This document shows positions 1 to 8,600 of a stretch of DNA of 64,000 nucleotides, piece after piece. Origin of the DNA: an uncultured Bacteroidales bacterium. GTDB lineage: Bacteria > Bacteroidota > Bacteroidia > Bacteroidales > WCHB1-69. The DNA lies in the NCBI GenBank assembly GCA_900315245.1, contig OMYJ01000001.1, positions 248,001 to 312,000 on the forward strand. Direction: 5' to 3'. A program made the translations under genes and the position numbers. Within the stretch, counting starts at the first letter, position 1. Every line of letters begins with the position of its first letter. Under the pieces are notes generated by a model. The model had not been told where the DNA came from. It was given only the letters and a program-made list of their open reading frames with translations, and did no database searches.

Positions 1-1084
1 TTCGCAAGGAAGTATGGGTCTGACCTTCAATATCGTTGCGACGAATTTGAAAACAATACTTTCCAACAGGAGCTTTGGACAACATGCCGCAAATTTCTTT
101 AAAATTCTTGGGCTTTTGTTCGGAATCTTTGATTTTAATCTCCGTTTTTGTCTTTTGCACCCAAATATCAGTTGGAGTGGATGAAATATGATACTTCACT
201 TCCTCGCGGGCCGGCATGGAAAAACCATAGCGATAGGGTTGTCGCATGTGCAAATCATATCGCAGCTCCTTGAGAATCGCATTATTGAAGTCACCGTCCA
301 CACCTCCCGCAATAGACTGCTCCAAAACCCCATTCGTGTCCAACGTGAAAACAAAGGTGATATCCGATTCAATGGGGTCAATGCTTTGGTGCGCCTTCCG
401 ATTCAGCAACTGATAAAGGAAATTGTCCATCAACTTGAATTCATCAGGGAAGGTTTCACGATAGCTGAGGATTGTGTTGCGGTCTTTATCCAGAAAATGG
501 GCAACGGAATCCATTTTCCTCGCAAAATCCTCTGAAATCTCGTGTTTTTTCCACTTCTCATCAAAATCACCCACTTGTTTCACCCATTGGAAGTAGAGAT
601 CTCGCGCCTGCGCATAACTGCCTTCTTGATTCAGCCGTTCAATCTTACAAAGATTGTTGTACAATTCAGAGGTCTCCCCTACCACCTGGATGCGCGACCT
701 AAGCTGGTCATTATTGGGAATGTTCAGACCCTCATAAGCCGCATAATCAAGTGCATCGGTATAGTATTTATATGCGCTTTCAAAATCCTGACCCTGTTCC
801 AACTGTTGTGCCTGCCCCATCAGATGACCATACCTGGCATAGCAGTCCATAAGGACGATTTTCTGTTTGATTTGGTTTTGGATATTTTTGTGCTGACGGG
901 TGGCACGGGCATTTTCGTACGCTTCAACATAATAGGATCTGGCAACATCGTACAGACCATTATTCACCAAGACTTCCGCATCCTCATATTTCTGACGATA
1001 AAGACCACCTTTCTTCTGGGCCGAAAGAGACAAACATAACCCAATGATTACCAGTAAAATATAATATCTCAAAATTTTTTGCAT
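1..1084 (-). CDS. Secreted TPR-like protein, C-terminus cut by window edge
   Basis: An open frame runs on the minus strand from an ATG at 1084 to the window edge, about 361 codons without a stop. The N-terminus (MQKILRYYILLVIIGLCLSLSAQ) is a clear signal peptide with an Ala-Gln cleavage region. Residues of about 25-180 are rich in paired helices with Tyr/Ala/Leu periodicity (for example EDAEVLVNNGLYDVARSYY), as in tetratricopeptide-like folds. The remainder is mixed alpha/beta and not recognised. It is divergent from the hydrogenase-regulator gene, with its own promoter. The function is unknown; a periplasmic or surface role is inferred only from the signal peptide. Confidence 0.75.
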   Translation of the reverse strand, partial: MQKILRYYILLVIIGLCLSLSAQKKGGLYRQKYEDAEVLVNNGLYDVARSYYVEAYENARATRQHKNIQNQIKQKIVLMDCYARYGHLMGQAQQLEQGQDFESAYKYYTDALDYAAYEGLNIPNNDQLRSRIQVVGETSELYNNLCKIERLNQEGSYAQARDLYFQWVKQVGDFDEKWKKHEISEDFARKMDSVAHFLDKDRNTILSYRETFPDEFKLMDNFLYQLLNRKAHQSIDPIESDITFVFTLDTNGVLEQSIAGGVDGDFNNAILKELRYDLHMRQPYRYGFSMPAREEVKYHISSTPTDIWVQKTKTEIKIKDSEQKPKNFKEICGMLSKAPVGKYCFQIRRNDIEGQTHTSLR

Positions 1085-1123
1085 CCAATTATTATCCAAA
1101 AAGGGCTATTTTTTTTTGAAGGC

Positions 1124-1131
1124 GCAAAAAT
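1124..1131 (-). promoter_or_regulatory. Bacteroidota -7 box for the secreted TPR-like gene
   Basis: On the minus strand the bases read TATTTTTG followed by C, matching TAnnTTTG, 40 nt before the ATG at 1084. It forms a divergent pair with the plus-strand box at 1146. Confidence 0.6.
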
Positions 1132-1145
1132 AATCAAAAAAATGA

Positions 1146-1153
1146 TACTTTTG
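1146..1153 (+). promoter_or_regulatory. Bacteroidota -7 box for the TM1266-like/hydG unit
   Basis: TACTTTTG followed by C matches TAnnTTTG and lies 70 nt upstream of the ATG at 1224, in the short divergent gap. Confidence 0.65.
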
Positions 1154-1223
1154 CACGCTCATTCGGGTACGCAATTCCCGCGTGACATCTTAAGTGTAAT
1201 AACCTGATCCTAAAGAAGTTCTG

Positions 1224-1469
1224 ATGGAAAAGCGAATAGGCACCATTACGGTATTATTGTCAGACAGAGCAGCGGCTGCGCAGGTGAACGAGGTCATCTC
1301 CGCGCATTCGGGCATCGTGTTGGCGCGGCAAGGACTGCCCTTCCACGACCGCCCCGTGGCCGTCATCTCCCTCATCGTCGAAGGCGAAGTCGATGAAATC
1401 AATTCGCTTTCCGGACAGCTGGGAAAGATTCCGGATGTCACCTCAAAAGCAGTTGTGACGAAAACATAA
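1224..1469 (+). CDS. TM1266-type iron-only hydrogenase system regulator
   Basis: This 81-residue protein has the compact ACT/NikR-C-like pattern of the TM1266 family. It opens with MEKRIGTITVLLSDR, has a central HSGIVLARQGLP segment, and ends with VISLIVEGEVDEINSLSGQLGKI. Family members are small putative regulators encoded beside [FeFe]-hydrogenase maturation genes, and hydG follows here by about 170 bp on the same strand. The length is full for the family. No DNA-binding domain is visible, so regulation may be indirect; the biochemical role of the family is not settled. Confidence 0.85.
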   Translation: MEKRIGTITVLLSDRAAAAQVNEVISAHSGIVLARQGLPFHDRPVAVISLIVEGEVDEINSLSGQLGKIPDVTSKAVVTKT

Positions 1470-1477
1470 CCCCCCTG

Positions 1478-1493
1478 CCCCCCTAAAGGGGGG
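1478..1493. repeat. C6-TAAA-G6 hairpin repeat
   Basis: Six C, TAAA, six G form a perfect 6-bp stem just after the TM1266-like stop codon. The same element in the opposite orientation lies at 3524-3539. It is probably a dispersed mini-palindrome. It could attenuate transcription into hydG, but no T-run follows. Confidence 0.6.
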
Positions 1494-1508
1494 TGTTACT
1501 CCCCATAA

Positions 1509-1639
1509 ACAACTAACTACTAAACCGCTTAACCCTAAACCACTAAACCACTAAACCCTAAACCACTAAACCACTAAACCACTAAACTCTAAACTCTAAC
1601 CATTCAATAACCAATAACCGATAACCAATAACCCTTACA
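1509..1639. repeat. Degenerate short tandem repeats (ACTAAACC and ATAACC words)
   Basis: The stretch before hydG consists almost wholly of ACTAAACC / CCCTAA words, changing near 1600 to AATAACC words. Similar ATAACC words recur at 39196-39220 and 62970-63058. No spacers or longer unit are visible. The hydG ribosome-binding region lies inside this array. Confidence 0.75.
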
Positions 1640-1642
1640 AAT

Positions 1643-3097
1643 ATGCAATTTAACCCCGAAAAATGCCGCATTCCCGATGAGATCGGGAAACCGTTTATCG
1701 ACCCGGAAGAGATCTGGGATTTTATCAACAAGACTGAAAGCACCCCCGAGCGGGTGCGCGAGATTATCGCCAAGTCGTTGAACAAGAACCGTTTGACGAT
1801 GGAGGAGACGGCCGTGCTCATCAACACCACCGACCCCGAGCTGGTGGAGGAGATCAAGGAGGGCGCCCGCACGTTGAAACGCAACGTCTATGGCAACCGC
1901 ATCGTGCTGTTCGCGCCGCTCTACGTGGGCAACTACTGCGTGAACAACTGCAAATACTGCGGTTTCCGCTCCTCCAACCGCGAACAAGTGCGCACCACCC
2001 TCACCGACGAGGAGTTCGTGCACAACATCGAAGCGTTGGAAGAGGACGGTCAGAAGCGTCTGATCCTCGTCTATGGCGAGTCGCCGAAATACTCGCCCGA
2101 GTTCATCGCGCACACCACCAAATTAGCTTACTCGGTGCATAAAGGCAACGGTTCCATCCGCCGCGTGAACATCAACGCCGCACCGCTGGATGTGGAGGGT
2201 TTCCGCATCGTAAAAGAAGCTGGCATAGGCACTTACCAAATCTTCCAGGAGACTTATCATCCGGAAGCTTATTCTTGGTACCACCCCGCCAACACCATCA
2301 AGGGCAACTACGAGTGGCGCCTCACCTCCATGGACCGTGCCCAACAAGCCGGTATCGACGACAACGGTCTCGGCATCCTCTTCGGCCTCTACGACTGGCG
2401 TTTCGAGGTGCTGGCCATGATCCGTCACACCAACCACTTGGAAGCATGCTTCAACGTGGGACCGCACACCATCTCGTTCCCGCGCATCAAGGACGCTTCC
2501 GGCCTGAACATCGACACCAAGTACTTTGTGGATGACGACACCTTCGAGAAGATCATCGCCATCTTCCGCCTCGCCGTGCCCTACACCGGTATGATTCTGA
2601 CGGCCCGCGAGACCTCCGAGTTCCGCGCCAAGGCCATCCAGTACGGCATCTCGCAAATCGACGGCGGCACCAACCTGCAAATCGGTGACTACAAGTACCA
2701 CCATGAGGAGACCGAGAAAAACAGCGACAAGCAGGAGGACCAGAACCTGCACCGCGAGCAGTTCAAGATCGGTGACGACCGCTCGCTGGGCGAAATCATC
2801 GACGAGCTGTTAGACAACAACTTCATCCCGAGTTTCTGCACCGCTTGCTACCGTTTGGGCCGCACCGGCGAGCACTTCATGGAATTCAGCGTGCCCGGCT
2901 TCATCAAACGCTACTGCACGCCCAACGCCATCCTGACGCTGTCGGAGTATTTGGTCGATTACGCCACTCCCGAGGTGGCCGCCAAGGGCTGGAAAGTGAT
3001 CGAGAACAACCTCGTCAATGTGGATGAGAAATTCCATGACGAGCTGCTGAAGCGCATCGAGCGCATCAAGGCCGGCGAGCGCGACCTCTATTTCTAG
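1643..3097 (+). CDS. hydG: [FeFe]-hydrogenase H-cluster radical SAM maturase HydG
   Basis: HydG cleaves tyrosine by radical SAM chemistry to supply CO and cyanide for the [FeFe]-hydrogenase H-cluster, acting in the cytoplasm. The radical-SAM CX3CX2C motif is at C99, C103, C106 (NYCVNNCKYCGF). The HydG-specific auxiliary cluster motif CX2CX22C is at C399, C402, C425. The length of 484 residues is usual. The TM1266-like gene lies just upstream; hydE, hydF and the hydrogenase itself are not in the window. The stop codon is embedded in a 12-bp direct repeat. Confidence 0.97.
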   Translation: MQFNPEKCRIPDEIGKPFIDPEEIWDFINKTESTPERVREIIAKSLNKNRLTMEETAVLINTTDPELVEEIKEGARTLKRNVYGNRIVLFAPLYVGNYCVNNCKYCGFRSSNREQVRTTLTDEEFVHNIEALEEDGQKRLILVYGESPKYSPEFIAHTTKLAYSVHKGNGSIRRVNINAAPLDVEGFRIVKEAGIGTYQIFQETYHPEAYSWYHPANTIKGNYEWRLTSMDRAQQAGIDDNGLGILFGLYDWRFEVLAMIRHTNHLEACFNVGPHTISFPRIKDASGLNIDTKYFVDDDTFEKIIAIFRLAVPYTGMILTARETSEFRAKAIQYGISQIDGGTNLQIGDYKYHHEETEKNSDKQEDQNLHREQFKIGDDRSLGEIIDELLDNNFIPSFCTACYRLGRTGEHFMEFSVPGFIKRYCTPNAILTLSEYLVDYATPEVAAKGWKVIENNLVNVDEKFHDELLKRIERIKAGERDLYF

Positions 3098-3120
3098 CTT
3101 TTGGCTGTTAGCTTTTGGCT
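3095..3120. repeat. 12-bp direct repeat containing the hydG stop codon
   Basis: TAGCTTTTGGCT occurs at 3095-3106, where its first three bases are the hydG stop, and again at 3109-3120. Related words appear at 3487-3500 and 46826-46870. Confidence 0.8.
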
Positions 3121-3159
3121 TGAAACTTTAACATTTTGTTTTTTCCATACATTATAGAT

Positions 3160-3187
3160 GTAGAGACGTTTCCTGAAACGTCTCTAC
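3160..3187. repeat. 28-bp dispersed palindrome, family A
   Basis: GTAGAGACG and CGTCTCTAC arms flank the core TTTCCTGAAA. The same sequence occurs at 47796-47823 inside a sigma-factor gene, and near-identical copies occur at 5993 and 45719. Confidence 0.9.
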
Positions 3188-3205
3188 AATTTTTTATAAA
3201 ACAAA

Positions 3206-3242
3206 AGCGGCCGTCTCTATGGGGACGGTCGCTTGGTTTTTT
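3206..3242 (+). terminator. Rho-independent terminator after hydG
   Basis: AGCGGCCGTCTC (3206-3217) pairs with GGGACGGTCGCT (3222-3233) around a TATG loop, followed by TTGG and a T-run. The complementary side also carries a T-rich run, so it can serve the minus-strand rubredoxin gene as well. Confidence 0.75.
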
Positions 3243-3260
3243 ATTGGATTTGCAATTGAT

Positions 3261-3286
3261 GTGGGGCGAATGCGATTCGCCCCTAC
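3261..3286. repeat. 26-bp palindrome, family D
   Basis: GTGGGGCGAA, core TGCGAT, TCGCCCCTAC form an almost perfect inverted repeat. It resembles the GTAGGGAC-type elements seen elsewhere in the window and sits between hydG and rubredoxin. Confidence 0.7.
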
Positions 3287-3308
3287 ATCACACATATCGC
3301 AAACCGAA

Positions 3309-3467
3309 TTATTGTTTCGAAAAACTGGATTTATCCACGCCGCACATCGGGCAGGTCCAGTTGGAGGGGAGATCTTCAAAGGCGGTGCCGGGGGCGATGC
3401 CGTTGTCGGGATCACCGACCTCGGGATCATACACGTAACCGCAAAGGTCGCAAACGTACTTTTCCAT
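3309..3467 (-). CDS. Rubredoxin
   Basis: This 52-residue minus-strand gene has the two CxxCG knuckles of rubredoxin: [12 protein letters not shown] at the N-terminus and [13 protein letters not shown] near the C-terminus. The conserved [15 protein letters not shown] segment lies between them. Rubredoxin carries one Fe(SCys)4 centre and passes single electrons in the cytoplasm. A likely partner in this window is the flavodiiron protein at 33497-34699. The ATG at 3467 gives exactly the family length. It lies downstream of, and in the opposite direction to, hydG. Confidence 0.95.
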   Translation of the reverse strand: MEKYVCDLCGYVYDPEVGDPDNGIAPGTAFEDLPSNWTCPMCGVDKSSFSKQ

Positions 3468-3523
3468 ATTCTTTATAATTTGATGGTTTTTGGCTGTTAA
3501 CTGGCCACCGCGCTTGGATGATT

Positions 3524-3539
3524 CCCCCCTTTAGGGGGG
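3524..3539. repeat. C6-TTTA-G6 hairpin repeat
   Basis: This is the inverted copy of the element at 1478-1493. It lies between the gap stop codon and the rubredoxin start; a run of seven more G follows at 3544. Confidence 0.6.
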
Positions 3540-3564
3540 CCAAGGGGGGGCCAATCACTAACTG

Positions 3565-4584
<1,020 letters not shown>

Positions 4585-4614
4585 TTATTAAATTTGAGAT
4601 GTTCAAAAAACGGG

Positions 4615-4622
4615 CAAAGATA
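4615..4622 (-). promoter_or_regulatory. Bacteroidota -7 box for gap
   Basis: The minus strand reads TATCTTTG followed by C, an exact TAnnTTTG match, 37 nt before the gap ATG. Confidence 0.75.
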
Positions 4623-4721
4623 CGATTTTTTCAATTCACAATTTAAAATGTAAATTCATAATTGTTTTTTCATGGTTGAAAAAAAATCTCACTCAACAAC
4701 TTGAGTGAAAAGAAAAAAGTG

Positions 4722-4729
4722 TATTTTTG
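4722..4729 (+). promoter_or_regulatory. Bacteroidota -7 box for rpsF-rpsR-rplI
   Basis: TATTTTTG followed by C lies 42 nt before the rpsF ATG at 4771. It implies that the in-frame upstream ATG at 4705 is not used, because that codon precedes the transcription start. Confidence 0.75.
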
Positions 4730-4770
4730 CCGCCCAAAATTTTAGTACAAATAATAAATTAAAAAACAGT

Positions 4771-5181
4771 ATGGCAAATCATTACGAAACCGTTTTCATT
4801 ATGACTCCCGTTTTGTCTGATGAACAGATGAAGGAAACGGTACAGAAGTTTGAGAAGATTCTCACCGACCAAGGTGCGGAAATCGTCCACCAGGAGAACT
4901 GGGGCCTGCGCAAGCTGGAATACCCCATCCAGAAAAAGTCCTCCGGATTTTATCATTTATTTGAATTCAAAGCCGACGGTAACGTGGTTGGCGAGCTGGA
5001 ACTGCAATTCCGCCGCGACGAGCGTATCATCCGCTTCCTGACCGTGACGATGGACAAATACGCCATCGCTTTCGCAGAGAAGAGACGCAACAACCGCAAA
5101 CAGAAAGCCGAACAGGCTGAACAGCAACCAGTTGCTGAAGAAGTAGTTAACGAAGAACCCAAAACCGAAGTAGAAGCATAA
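4771..5181 (+). CDS. rpsF: 30S ribosomal protein S6
   Basis: S6 binds 16S rRNA as a dimer with S18 in the platform of the small subunit. The protein starts [19 protein letters not shown] and contains the conserved [23 protein letters not shown] core. It ends with an acidic, low-complexity tail ([23 protein letters not shown]), common in Bacteroidota S6. The start at 4771 is chosen because the longer frame would begin upstream of the promoter. It is first in the rpsF-rpsR-rplI operon. Confidence 0.97.
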   Translation: MANHYETVFIMTPVLSDEQMKETVQKFEKILTDQGAEIVHQENWGLRKLEYPIQKKSSGFYHLFEFKADGNVVGELELQFRRDERIIRFLTVTMDKYAIAFAEKRRNNRKQKAEQAEQQPVAEEVVNEEPKTEVEA

Positions 5182-5185
5182 GATT

Positions 5186-5458
5186 ATGGCACAGCAAAAC
5201 GATATTAAATACATTGCTCCCGTAGCAGTTGACATCAAGAAGAAAAAATATTGTCGTTTCAAAAAGAGCGGCATCAAGTACATCGACTACAAGGATGCTG
5301 AATTTTTGAAGAAATTCGTGAACGAACAGGGCAAGATCCTGCCTCGTCGTCTGACCGGCACCTCCCTGAAATATCAGAAGAAAGTGGCCCAGGCCGTGAA
5401 ACGCGCCCGTCACCTGGCTCTTCTGCCGTTCGTCACCGATAATTTAAAATCTAACTAA
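5186..5458 (+). CDS. rpsR: 30S ribosomal protein S18
   Basis: This 90-residue basic protein contains the S18 signature: [64 protein letters not shown], read here in pieces from residue 13 to 79. The cysteine of KYCRF is retained. It starts four bases after the rpsF stop, consistent with translational coupling. Confidence 0.97.
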   Translation: MAQQNDIKYIAPVAVDIKKKKYCRFKKSGIKYIDYKDAEFLKKFVNEQGKILPRRLTGTSLKYQKKVAQAVKRARHLALLPFVTDNLKSN

Positions 5459-5472
5459 AAAAGCATTTTGTC

Positions 5473-5931
5473 ATGGAAGTTATATTGAAACAAGACGTAG
5501 CTAATCTGGGTTTTGCCGACGACCTCGTAAAGGTGAAAGACGGTTATGCCCGCAATTACCTCATTCCGCAAGGTTATGCCGAACTCGCTACCCCGGCAAA
5601 GAAGAAAATGTTGGCGGAAACCATCAAACAACGCGCTTTCAAGGCAGAGAAGATCCGCAAGGAAGCTGAATTCCTGGCCGGCAAGATCGAAGGCCTCGAG
5701 GTCAACATCCCCGCCAAGGCTTCTGAAACCGGCACTTTGTTCGGTTCTGTGAACAACATCATGGTCGCTGAAGCCCTCAAGGCCCAGCACGACATCGAGA
5801 TCGACCGTCACAAAATCGCCATCAGCGAAGACCGCATCAAAGAGTTGGGTCAATACACCGCCCAGGTGAATCTGCACCGCGACTTCAAGGTGGAGATCAA
5901 GCTCAACGTTGTTCCTGAAACAGCAGAATAA
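5473..5931 (+). CDS. rplI: 50S ribosomal protein L9
   Basis: L9 bridges the L1 stalk region of 23S rRNA. The N-domain MEVILKQDVANLGFADDLVKVKDGYARNYLIPQG is diagnostic. A long connecting helix rich in Lys/Glu follows, then a C-domain ending in LHRDFKVEIKLNVVPETAE. The length of 152 residues is normal. It is the last gene of the operon; a strong terminator follows 20 bp downstream. Confidence 0.97.
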   Translation: MEVILKQDVANLGFADDLVKVKDGYARNYLIPQGYAELATPAKKKMLAETIKQRAFKAEKIRKEAEFLAGKIEGLEVNIPAKASETGTLFGSVNNIMVAEALKAQHDIEIDRHKIAISEDRIKELGQYTAQVNLHRDFKVEIKLNVVPETAE

Positions 5932-5952
5932 TTCATTTTATTCATATCCACG

Positions 5953-5986
5953 ACGGCAGATTCAAACGGATCTGCCGTTTTTTTTT
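5953..5986 (+). terminator. Rho-independent terminator after rplI
   Basis: ACGGCAGAT (5953-5961) pairs with ATCTGCCGT (5970-5978) around an 8-nt loop and runs straight into nine T. Confidence 0.92.
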
Positions 5987-5992
5987 GTCTTT

Positions 5993-6020
5993 GTAGAGAC
6001 GTTTCCTGAAACGTCTCCAC
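5993..6020. repeat. 28-bp dispersed palindrome, family A
   Basis: This is the same element as 3160-3187 with one change in the right arm (CTCCAC instead of CTCTAC). It lies between the rplI terminator and the next promoter. Confidence 0.9.
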
Positions 6021-6054
6021 GGAACAATTCGTGATTTTGTATTCGTAAATTGCA

Positions 6055-6062
6055 TACTTTTG
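6055..6062 (+). promoter_or_regulatory. Bacteroidota -7 box for the ThrE-type exporter
   Basis: TACTTTTG followed by C lies 24 nt before the ATG at 6087. A ribosome-binding AAAGGAG at 6071-6077 follows. Confidence 0.75.
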
Positions 6063-6086
6063 CACACTGGAAAGGAGATACGAGAT

Positions 6087-7325
6087 ATGGACGAGCAAAA
6101 CAGAATCATGGAGCTGGCCTACGAGGCCGGCGCGATCCTCTTGGAGAACGGGGCGGAGATCTCACGCGTGGATGAGACCATGCGTCGCATCGCCGGCCAC
6201 TACGGCGTGGACGATGAGAATTTCTTCGTGCTCAGCAACGGCATCATGGCCACGGCGAAAGGGTTCGCCCGCACCAAGTTCATCCCCATCAAAGGAGCGA
6301 GTCTCGACAAGGTGGTGGCCGTAAACCAGCTCTCCCGCGAAGTTTCCGAGGGCAAGTGCGACCTCGAGCAGTTGGAGTCTCGGCTGAAGTCCATCCGCGC
6401 CATGCGCCCGAAGCCCGCATGGGAGCAGATCGCGGCCTCCGCATTCGGCAGCGCGGCCTTCTGCATCATCTTCGGCGGCGGCTTTGCCGACAGCATCGCG
6501 GCGTTCGTGGCCGGACTTGTACTCTGGGTCTATATGTTGTTCGTCGGTTACCGGCACCTTTCGCGCATCGCGGGCGCCATCACGGGCGGCTTGCTGGCCA
6601 CCTTGCTCTGCGGGGTGATGTTCCGACTGGGCTTGGGCACGCACCTCAGCAACATGATCATCGGGGCCATCATCCCGCTGATTCCGGGAGTTCCCTTCAC
6701 CAACGGTATCCGCGACCTGGCGCACGAAGACTACATCGCCGGTGTCACTCGACTATTAGACGCGCTGCTCACCTTTTTCTGCATCTCCATGGGGGTGGCC
6801 TTGGCGTTCATGTTAGACGCGGCCGTCAGCGGCACGATGCAGCACTTGGAGACGTTGACCGCCGCGCCTGAAACGGCAGGGATGTTCGTGCAGCTGTTAG
6901 CCGCATACGTGGGCACCGTGGCCTTCGCCGTGCTCTTCGGCGTGCCCCGCAAGTACTACTTAGACAGCGGTTTATGCGGGATGTTGGGGTGGCTGCTCTA
7001 CCTCATCTTGGCGAGCCACACGGGTTTGTCCGTCGCCAACGTGGTTTTCTTCGCCACCGTGTTGGTCACCTTCACGGCCATGGTGTTGGCCATCGTGCGC
7101 AAATGTCCTATCACGGTCTATCTGATCTGCGGCATCTTTCCGTTGGTGCCGGGCGCGGGCATCTTCTGGACCACCTACAACGTTGTCTCCGAGCAACTTG
7201 GCGCCGCCCTGCACACAGGCGTCACGGCTTTGAAGGTTACCGTGGCCATCGCCTTCGGCATCATCTTGGTGGCGGAGTTGAACGGGAAGAACCGGATTGG
7301 GAGGTTACTCTCGCGGGGGCGATGA
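6087..7325 (+). CDS. ThrE-family threonine/serine exporter (fused two-domain form)
   Basis: The cytoplasmic N-domain (MDEQNRIMELAYEAGAILLENGAEISRVDETM) is typical of ThrE (DUF1212) proteins, which export threonine and serine across the inner membrane. It is followed by five or so hydrophobic segments. A second block of four to five segments starting near residue 290 corresponds to the smaller ThrE_2 half, so both parts are fused in 412 residues. The start at 6087 is chosen because AAAGGAG precedes it by 9 nt, and the earlier ATG at 6060 lies within the promoter. The stop codon lies inside the first unit of a tandem array. Confidence 0.85.
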   Translation: MDEQNRIMELAYEAGAILLENGAEISRVDETMRRIAGHYGVDDENFFVLSNGIMATAKGFARTKFIPIKGASLDKVVAVNQLSREVSEGKCDLEQLESRLKSIRAMRPKPAWEQIAASAFGSAAFCIIFGGGFADSIAAFVAGLVLWVYMLFVGYRHLSRIAGAITGGLLATLLCGVMFRLGLGTHLSNMIIGAIIPLIPGVPFTNGIRDLAHEDYIAGVTRLLDALLTFFCISMGVALAFMLDAAVSGTMQHLETLTAAPETAGMFVQLLAAYVGTVAFAVLFGVPRKYYLDSGLCGMLGWLLYLILASHTGLSVANVVFFATVLVTFTAMVLAIVRKCPITVYLICGIFPLVPGAGIFWTTYNVVSEQLGAALHTGVTALKVTVAIAFGIILVAELNGKNRIGRLLSRGR

Positions 7326-7419
7326 GACGATGAGGCGATGAGGCGATGAGGCGATGAGACGATGAGACGATGAGACGATGAGACGATGAAAGGCGATGAA
7401 AGGCGATGAAAGGCGATGA
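7320..7419. repeat. Tandem repeat, 9-10 bp unit CGATGAGRC
   Basis: About ten copies of CGATGAGAC / CGATGAGGC, then CGATGAAAGG variants, begin within the last codons of the upstream exporter gene; its TGA is part of the first unit. There are no spacers, so it is not a CRISPR array. Confidence 0.9.
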
Positions 7420-7421
7420 AG

Positions 7422-7490
7422 TGTCCCGGCAGGGACAGAAGCTTGGTAGGGGAATGCAGCCCTGCTGACCAAGAAAGCCCCTTCAGGGGC
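7422..7490. repeat. Three consecutive hairpins, dispersed repeat
   Basis: There are three stems: TGTCCC (7422-7427) with GGGACA (7432-7437); CTTGGT (7442-7447) with ACCAAG (7468-7473); and GCCCC (7477-7481) with GGGGC (7486-7490). The last hairpin and the following GGGGCAAGACACG closely match 48038-48064 in the outer-membrane protein gene, so this is a dispersed repeat. Confidence 0.75.
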
Positions 7491-7558
7491 AAGACACGTC
7501 AGACATTTCGTTACAAGTCAAAATATTTTTTATTTGTTTTGTTATATTAAAAAAATTG

Positions 7559-7591
7559 TATATTTTCAAACAGCAAACAAATGTTTGTTTG
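7559..7591 (+). promoter_or_regulatory. Probable dinD promoter with an 18-bp dyad
   Basis: TATATTTT (7559-7566) is a near match to the -7 box. Immediately downstream, CAAACAAA (7574-7581) and TTTGTTTG (7584-7591) form a perfect 8-bp inverted repeat with a 2-nt centre. Its position over the expected transcription start suits a repressor operator. The identity of the regulator is unknown; a LexA-like one is only a guess from the gene it precedes. Confidence 0.4.
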
Positions 7592-7679
7592 TGGCTATAA
7601 CATATTGAAAACAAAATATTTGAAAGGAAACAAAAAGACAAAGAACATTGAAAAACAAATCAACAAAACAAGAGTTATC

Positions 7680-8540
7680 ATGAACATTCAAAAGATTCAA
7701 CAGTACAAAGCAGATTTCGACTTAATTGTCAAGACCGTAACGGATGACGACGGGCAAGAAATGGATGTATGGTATGCCCGGGAGTTACAACAAGTGTTAG
7801 GGTATTCCCGATGGGAGAATTTTGCCACTGCCATAGGTCGTGCCATGCAGACGTGTAAAACGCTGGGTGTCAATATCGACGACCATTTTCGTGAGGTCAC
7901 GAAAATGGTCACGTTGGGTAGCGGTTCGCAACGCGAAGTACAGGACTTCATGCTCACCCGCTATGCCTGTTATCTTATTGCCCAAAATGGAGATCCCAAG
8001 AAAGATGAGATTGCCTTTGCGCAAAGTTACTTTGCCGTTCAAACCCGCAAAATCGAGCTCATCGAAGAACGGCTTCATCAACTCTCACGAATTGAGAGCA
8101 GAGACCGATTACGTGCATCAGAAAAACAATTGAGCAAGAACATCTACCAGCGCGGGGTGGACGAAAGAGGGTTCGGGCGAATCCGTTCAAAGGGCGACCA
8201 AGCTCTTTTTGGCGGGCTCACCACCGAACAGATGAAGCAACGTTTGGGCATCAAAAGCGGTGCCTTGGCCGACTTTCTCCCCACCCTGACGATTGCCGCC
8301 AAAAATCTTGCCACGGAGATGACCAACCACAACGTCGAACAGAAAGATTTGCAAGGGGAAAAGGGCATTGCAGCGGAACACGTACAAAACAACACCAGTG
8401 TCAGAGGAATGTTGGGACAGCGGGGAATTAAGCCTGAAGAACTGCCTGCGGCGGAAGACATCAAGAAGGTAGAGCGGAAAGTGGCGAAAGATGAAAAACA
8501 ACTACAAGAAAAGTCACAGAGACTGCCGAAAGAACAATAA
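7680..8540 (+). CDS. dinD: DNA damage-inducible protein D (DinD-like)
   Basis: DinD proteins are SOS-associated in Escherichia coli, where DinD inhibits RecA activities. The 286-residue product has the Bro-N-like N-terminus typical of the family (WYARELQQVLGYSRWENFATAIGRAMQTCKTLG). This is followed by DDHFREVTKMVTLGSGSQREVQDFMLTRYACYLIAQNGDPKK and a lysine/glutamate-rich C-terminus. The start at 7680 removes a 33-residue AT-rich leader that has no family character. It is preceded by a long leader with a dyad, and stands at the left edge of the defence-rich region. Confidence 0.88.
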   Translation: MNIQKIQQYKADFDLIVKTVTDDDGQEMDVWYARELQQVLGYSRWENFATAIGRAMQTCKTLGVNIDDHFREVTKMVTLGSGSQREVQDFMLTRYACYLIAQNGDPKKDEIAFAQSYFAVQTRKIELIEERLHQLSRIESRDRLRASEKQLSKNIYQRGVDERGFGRIRSKGDQALFGGLTTEQMKQRLGIKSGALADFLPTLTIAAKNLATEMTNHNVEQKDLQGEKGIAAEHVQNNTSVRGMLGQRGIKPEELPAAEDIKKVERKVAKDEKQLQEKSQRLPKEQ

Positions 8541-8600
8541 GGCGATTCCAACTGACAAAAGAACAAAAGACCACTATTTATAAACCAAAAACATGAACCT

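Noticed and set aside
7320..7419. Possible CRISPR array
   Set aside because: Units are 9-10 bp with no spacers and no cas genes nearby; the same applies to 1509-1639 and 43185-43269.
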